Shown here piece by piece: positions 63,119 through 64,000 of a DNA stretch of 64,000 nucleotides. Where the stretch lies: assembly GCF_026210795.1 (NCBI RefSeq), contig NC_089437.1, forward strand, positions 1,240,001 through 1,304,000, read 5' to 3'. The position numbers and the translations under genes were made by a program. Source of the stretch: Rhizophagus irregularis. Its lineage: Eukaryota; Glomeromycota; Glomeromycetes; Glomerales; Glomeraceae. Below the pieces are notes generated by a model, which was not told the origin of the DNA, searched no databases, and saw nothing but the letters and a program-made list of their open reading frames with translations. Every line of letters begins with the position of its first letter. Position 1 is the first letter of the stretch.

Positions 63119-63994
63119 TTATTCCCAAAATTTGCGAATTAAGTCAGGGACATCCTCCTTCAACCGGTCAGCAGGTTCCCAAGTAGCCTCAGTGTCTGGA
63201 TAGCGCTCCCACTTAACCAAATACTGGTCTTGACCTTTTCTAATGCGATGCCGAAGTATCTGCTCAGGAACAAATCTTTCAGGTTGTCCTCTTATCACAG
63301 AGTCAGGTGGAGGCTTTTCATTAATAGGAACTACTTGCAATTCCTTTCGGGTATATGCACATCTGGATACACCTAATCGACCATGTGGTCCATTAAGGAG
63401 ATATGTAGGAGGCTGTTCGGGTGAGAGTATCATTTTTTTGATTACACGAATGTTTGGGTTCCATCTTATGTCTCCTGTACGGAATTTTCCGTGAAGTTTA
63501 TTACCGAGTACTGAGATAGGTTCATCTAACTTTACTCGGACACACGTTCCTTCAGAGAGAAGTTCCATCTTTTTTGACACCTTGGGTGACCCTGTCGGAA
63601 TGTCTGGGGGATTTCTCTGCCAGAGTTCATTTACTTTACTCACTATATTATGGAAATCTTCTGACCATTCCACGGATGTCACCCCGGTTTTCAACTCCTG
63701 TGCTACCATTCGTTTAAGAAGGGGTTCTTGGATGGCTTGGATAGCTCTTTCAGCATAAGATTGCTGTTTATGCCTTCCTGGCTCTCCGAACCTCATCATC
63801 ACCCCTAGGCTGTTCAGGAAAAAATCACGTACCTGATCATTGGTGAATTCTGATCTGGAGTCTGTCTCTATTCGATGTGTTGGTGGCTTGATACGATTTC
63901 TTCTGTAGATTTTAACAAATCCATTGAGAACCCTATTTGCGGTTTTATCCTTTAAAGGCTCTGCGTCGACTCGTTTACCCGCGACTTCTACCAC
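63119..63994 (-). CDS. Polinton-type integrase with chromodomain, 5' end outside the window
   Basis: Minus strand, 3' end at 63119; the gene continues past the window edge, so the N-terminal zinc region and first catalytic Asp are not visible. Present: THRIETDSRSEFTNDQVRDF (second Asp), GRHKQQSYAERAIQAIQEPL (catalytic Glu), a C-terminal domain with KLHGKFRTGDIRWNPNIRV and LLNGPHGRLGVSRCAYTRKE, and a chromodomain (YLVKWERYPDTEATWEPADR). Chromodomains steer integration to modified histones. It converges on the protease gene with 25 bp between stops. Confidence 0.8.
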   Translation of the reverse strand: MVEVAGKRVDAEPLKDKTANRVLNGFVKIYRRNRIKPPTHRIETDSRSEFTNDQVRDFFLNSLGVMMRFGEPGRHKQQSYAERAIQAIQEPLLKRMVAQELKTGVTSVEWSEDFHNIVSKVNELWQRNPPDIPTGSPKVSKKMELLSEGTCVRVKLDEPISVLGNKLHGKFRTGDIRWNPNIRVIKKMILSPEQPPTYLLNGPHGRLGVSRCAYTRKELQVVPINEKPPPDSVIRGQPERFVPEQILRHRIRKGQDQYLVKWERYPDTEATWEPADRLKEDVPDLIRKFWE

Positions 63995-64000
63995 TACGAG

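Larger units (their letters stand above)
50756..64000. mobile_element. Element C: large virus-like element, runs off the window
   Basis: At least 13.2 kb. Plus strand: F-box, SF3 helicase with Pro/Glu-rich C-part, small family B polymerase, unknown, F-box, 2-cysteine adaptor, unknown. Minus strand: A32/FtsK-like ATPase. Plus strand: coiled coil, Gag, protease. Minus strand: chromodomain integrase. Spacing is tight and most genes are intact, so C is younger than B. Replication, packaging-type ATPase and integrase point to a Polinton-like virus/transposon; the only candidate particle protein visible is Gag. Confidence 0.7.

Overview
The window looks like nuclear DNA of an arbuscular mycorrhizal fungus (Glomeromycotina, most like Rhizophagus). 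It is very AT-rich and intron-bearing. It carries wrecks of families known to be expanded there: a tyrosine-kinase-like kinase with SEL1 repeats, F-box genes, LINEs, hAT and Harbinger transposons, and Polinton/Maverick-type elements. I see no rRNA, tRNA or CRISPR array.

Left part (1-23.5 kb): a graveyard of broken genes and non-autonomous transposons. In order: kinase/SEL1 pseudogene (-), an unrecognised multi-exon gene (+), LINE RNase H remnant (-), a Cys-rich ORF (+), two hAT-type elements with 8-bp target duplications, a Harbinger fragment, a Helitron-like end, an F-box pseudogene, a LINE remnant, a 244-bp MITE and a SANT/RS-type pseudogene.

Element A (23535-35458): a complete 11.9-kb element with 896-bp terminal inverted repeats and a 5-bp target duplication. 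It sits in a hAT transposase gene that also carries an independent 1.1-kb hAT MITE; the hAT frame is restored when both insertions are ignored. A encodes a Polinton-type integrase and a protein-primed family B DNA polymerase. Where Polintons usually have capsid and adenovirus-type protease genes, it has a retroelement-style Gag, an aspartic protease and a zinc-finger tail joined by candidate -1 frameshift sites.

Element B (about 41.5-50.75 kb): a second, decayed element. It has a nucleocytovirus-like family B polymerase, a Cys-rich protein matching one in A, an HTH protein, a coiled-coil membrane protein, and a Gag-protease block with two identical A9-G-TGA shift sites. Its gag gene stops abruptly where element C begins.

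Element C (about 50.75 kb to beyond 64 kb): a larger element with two F-box proteins, an SF3 helicase, a divergent small family B polymerase, a 2-cysteine-adaptor protein, an A32/FtsK-like packaging ATPase, coiled-coil plus Gag plus aspartic protease, and a chromodomain integrase cut by the window edge.

The most interesting signal is that three elements with three different DNA polymerases all pair DNA-virus/Polinton replication genes with a retrovirus-like Gag-protease cassette. This suggests a family of self-replicating DNA elements that may build Gag-type particles. Most disabling changes are in-frame stops (largely TGA) with few indels, which suggests decay by C-to-T deamination.
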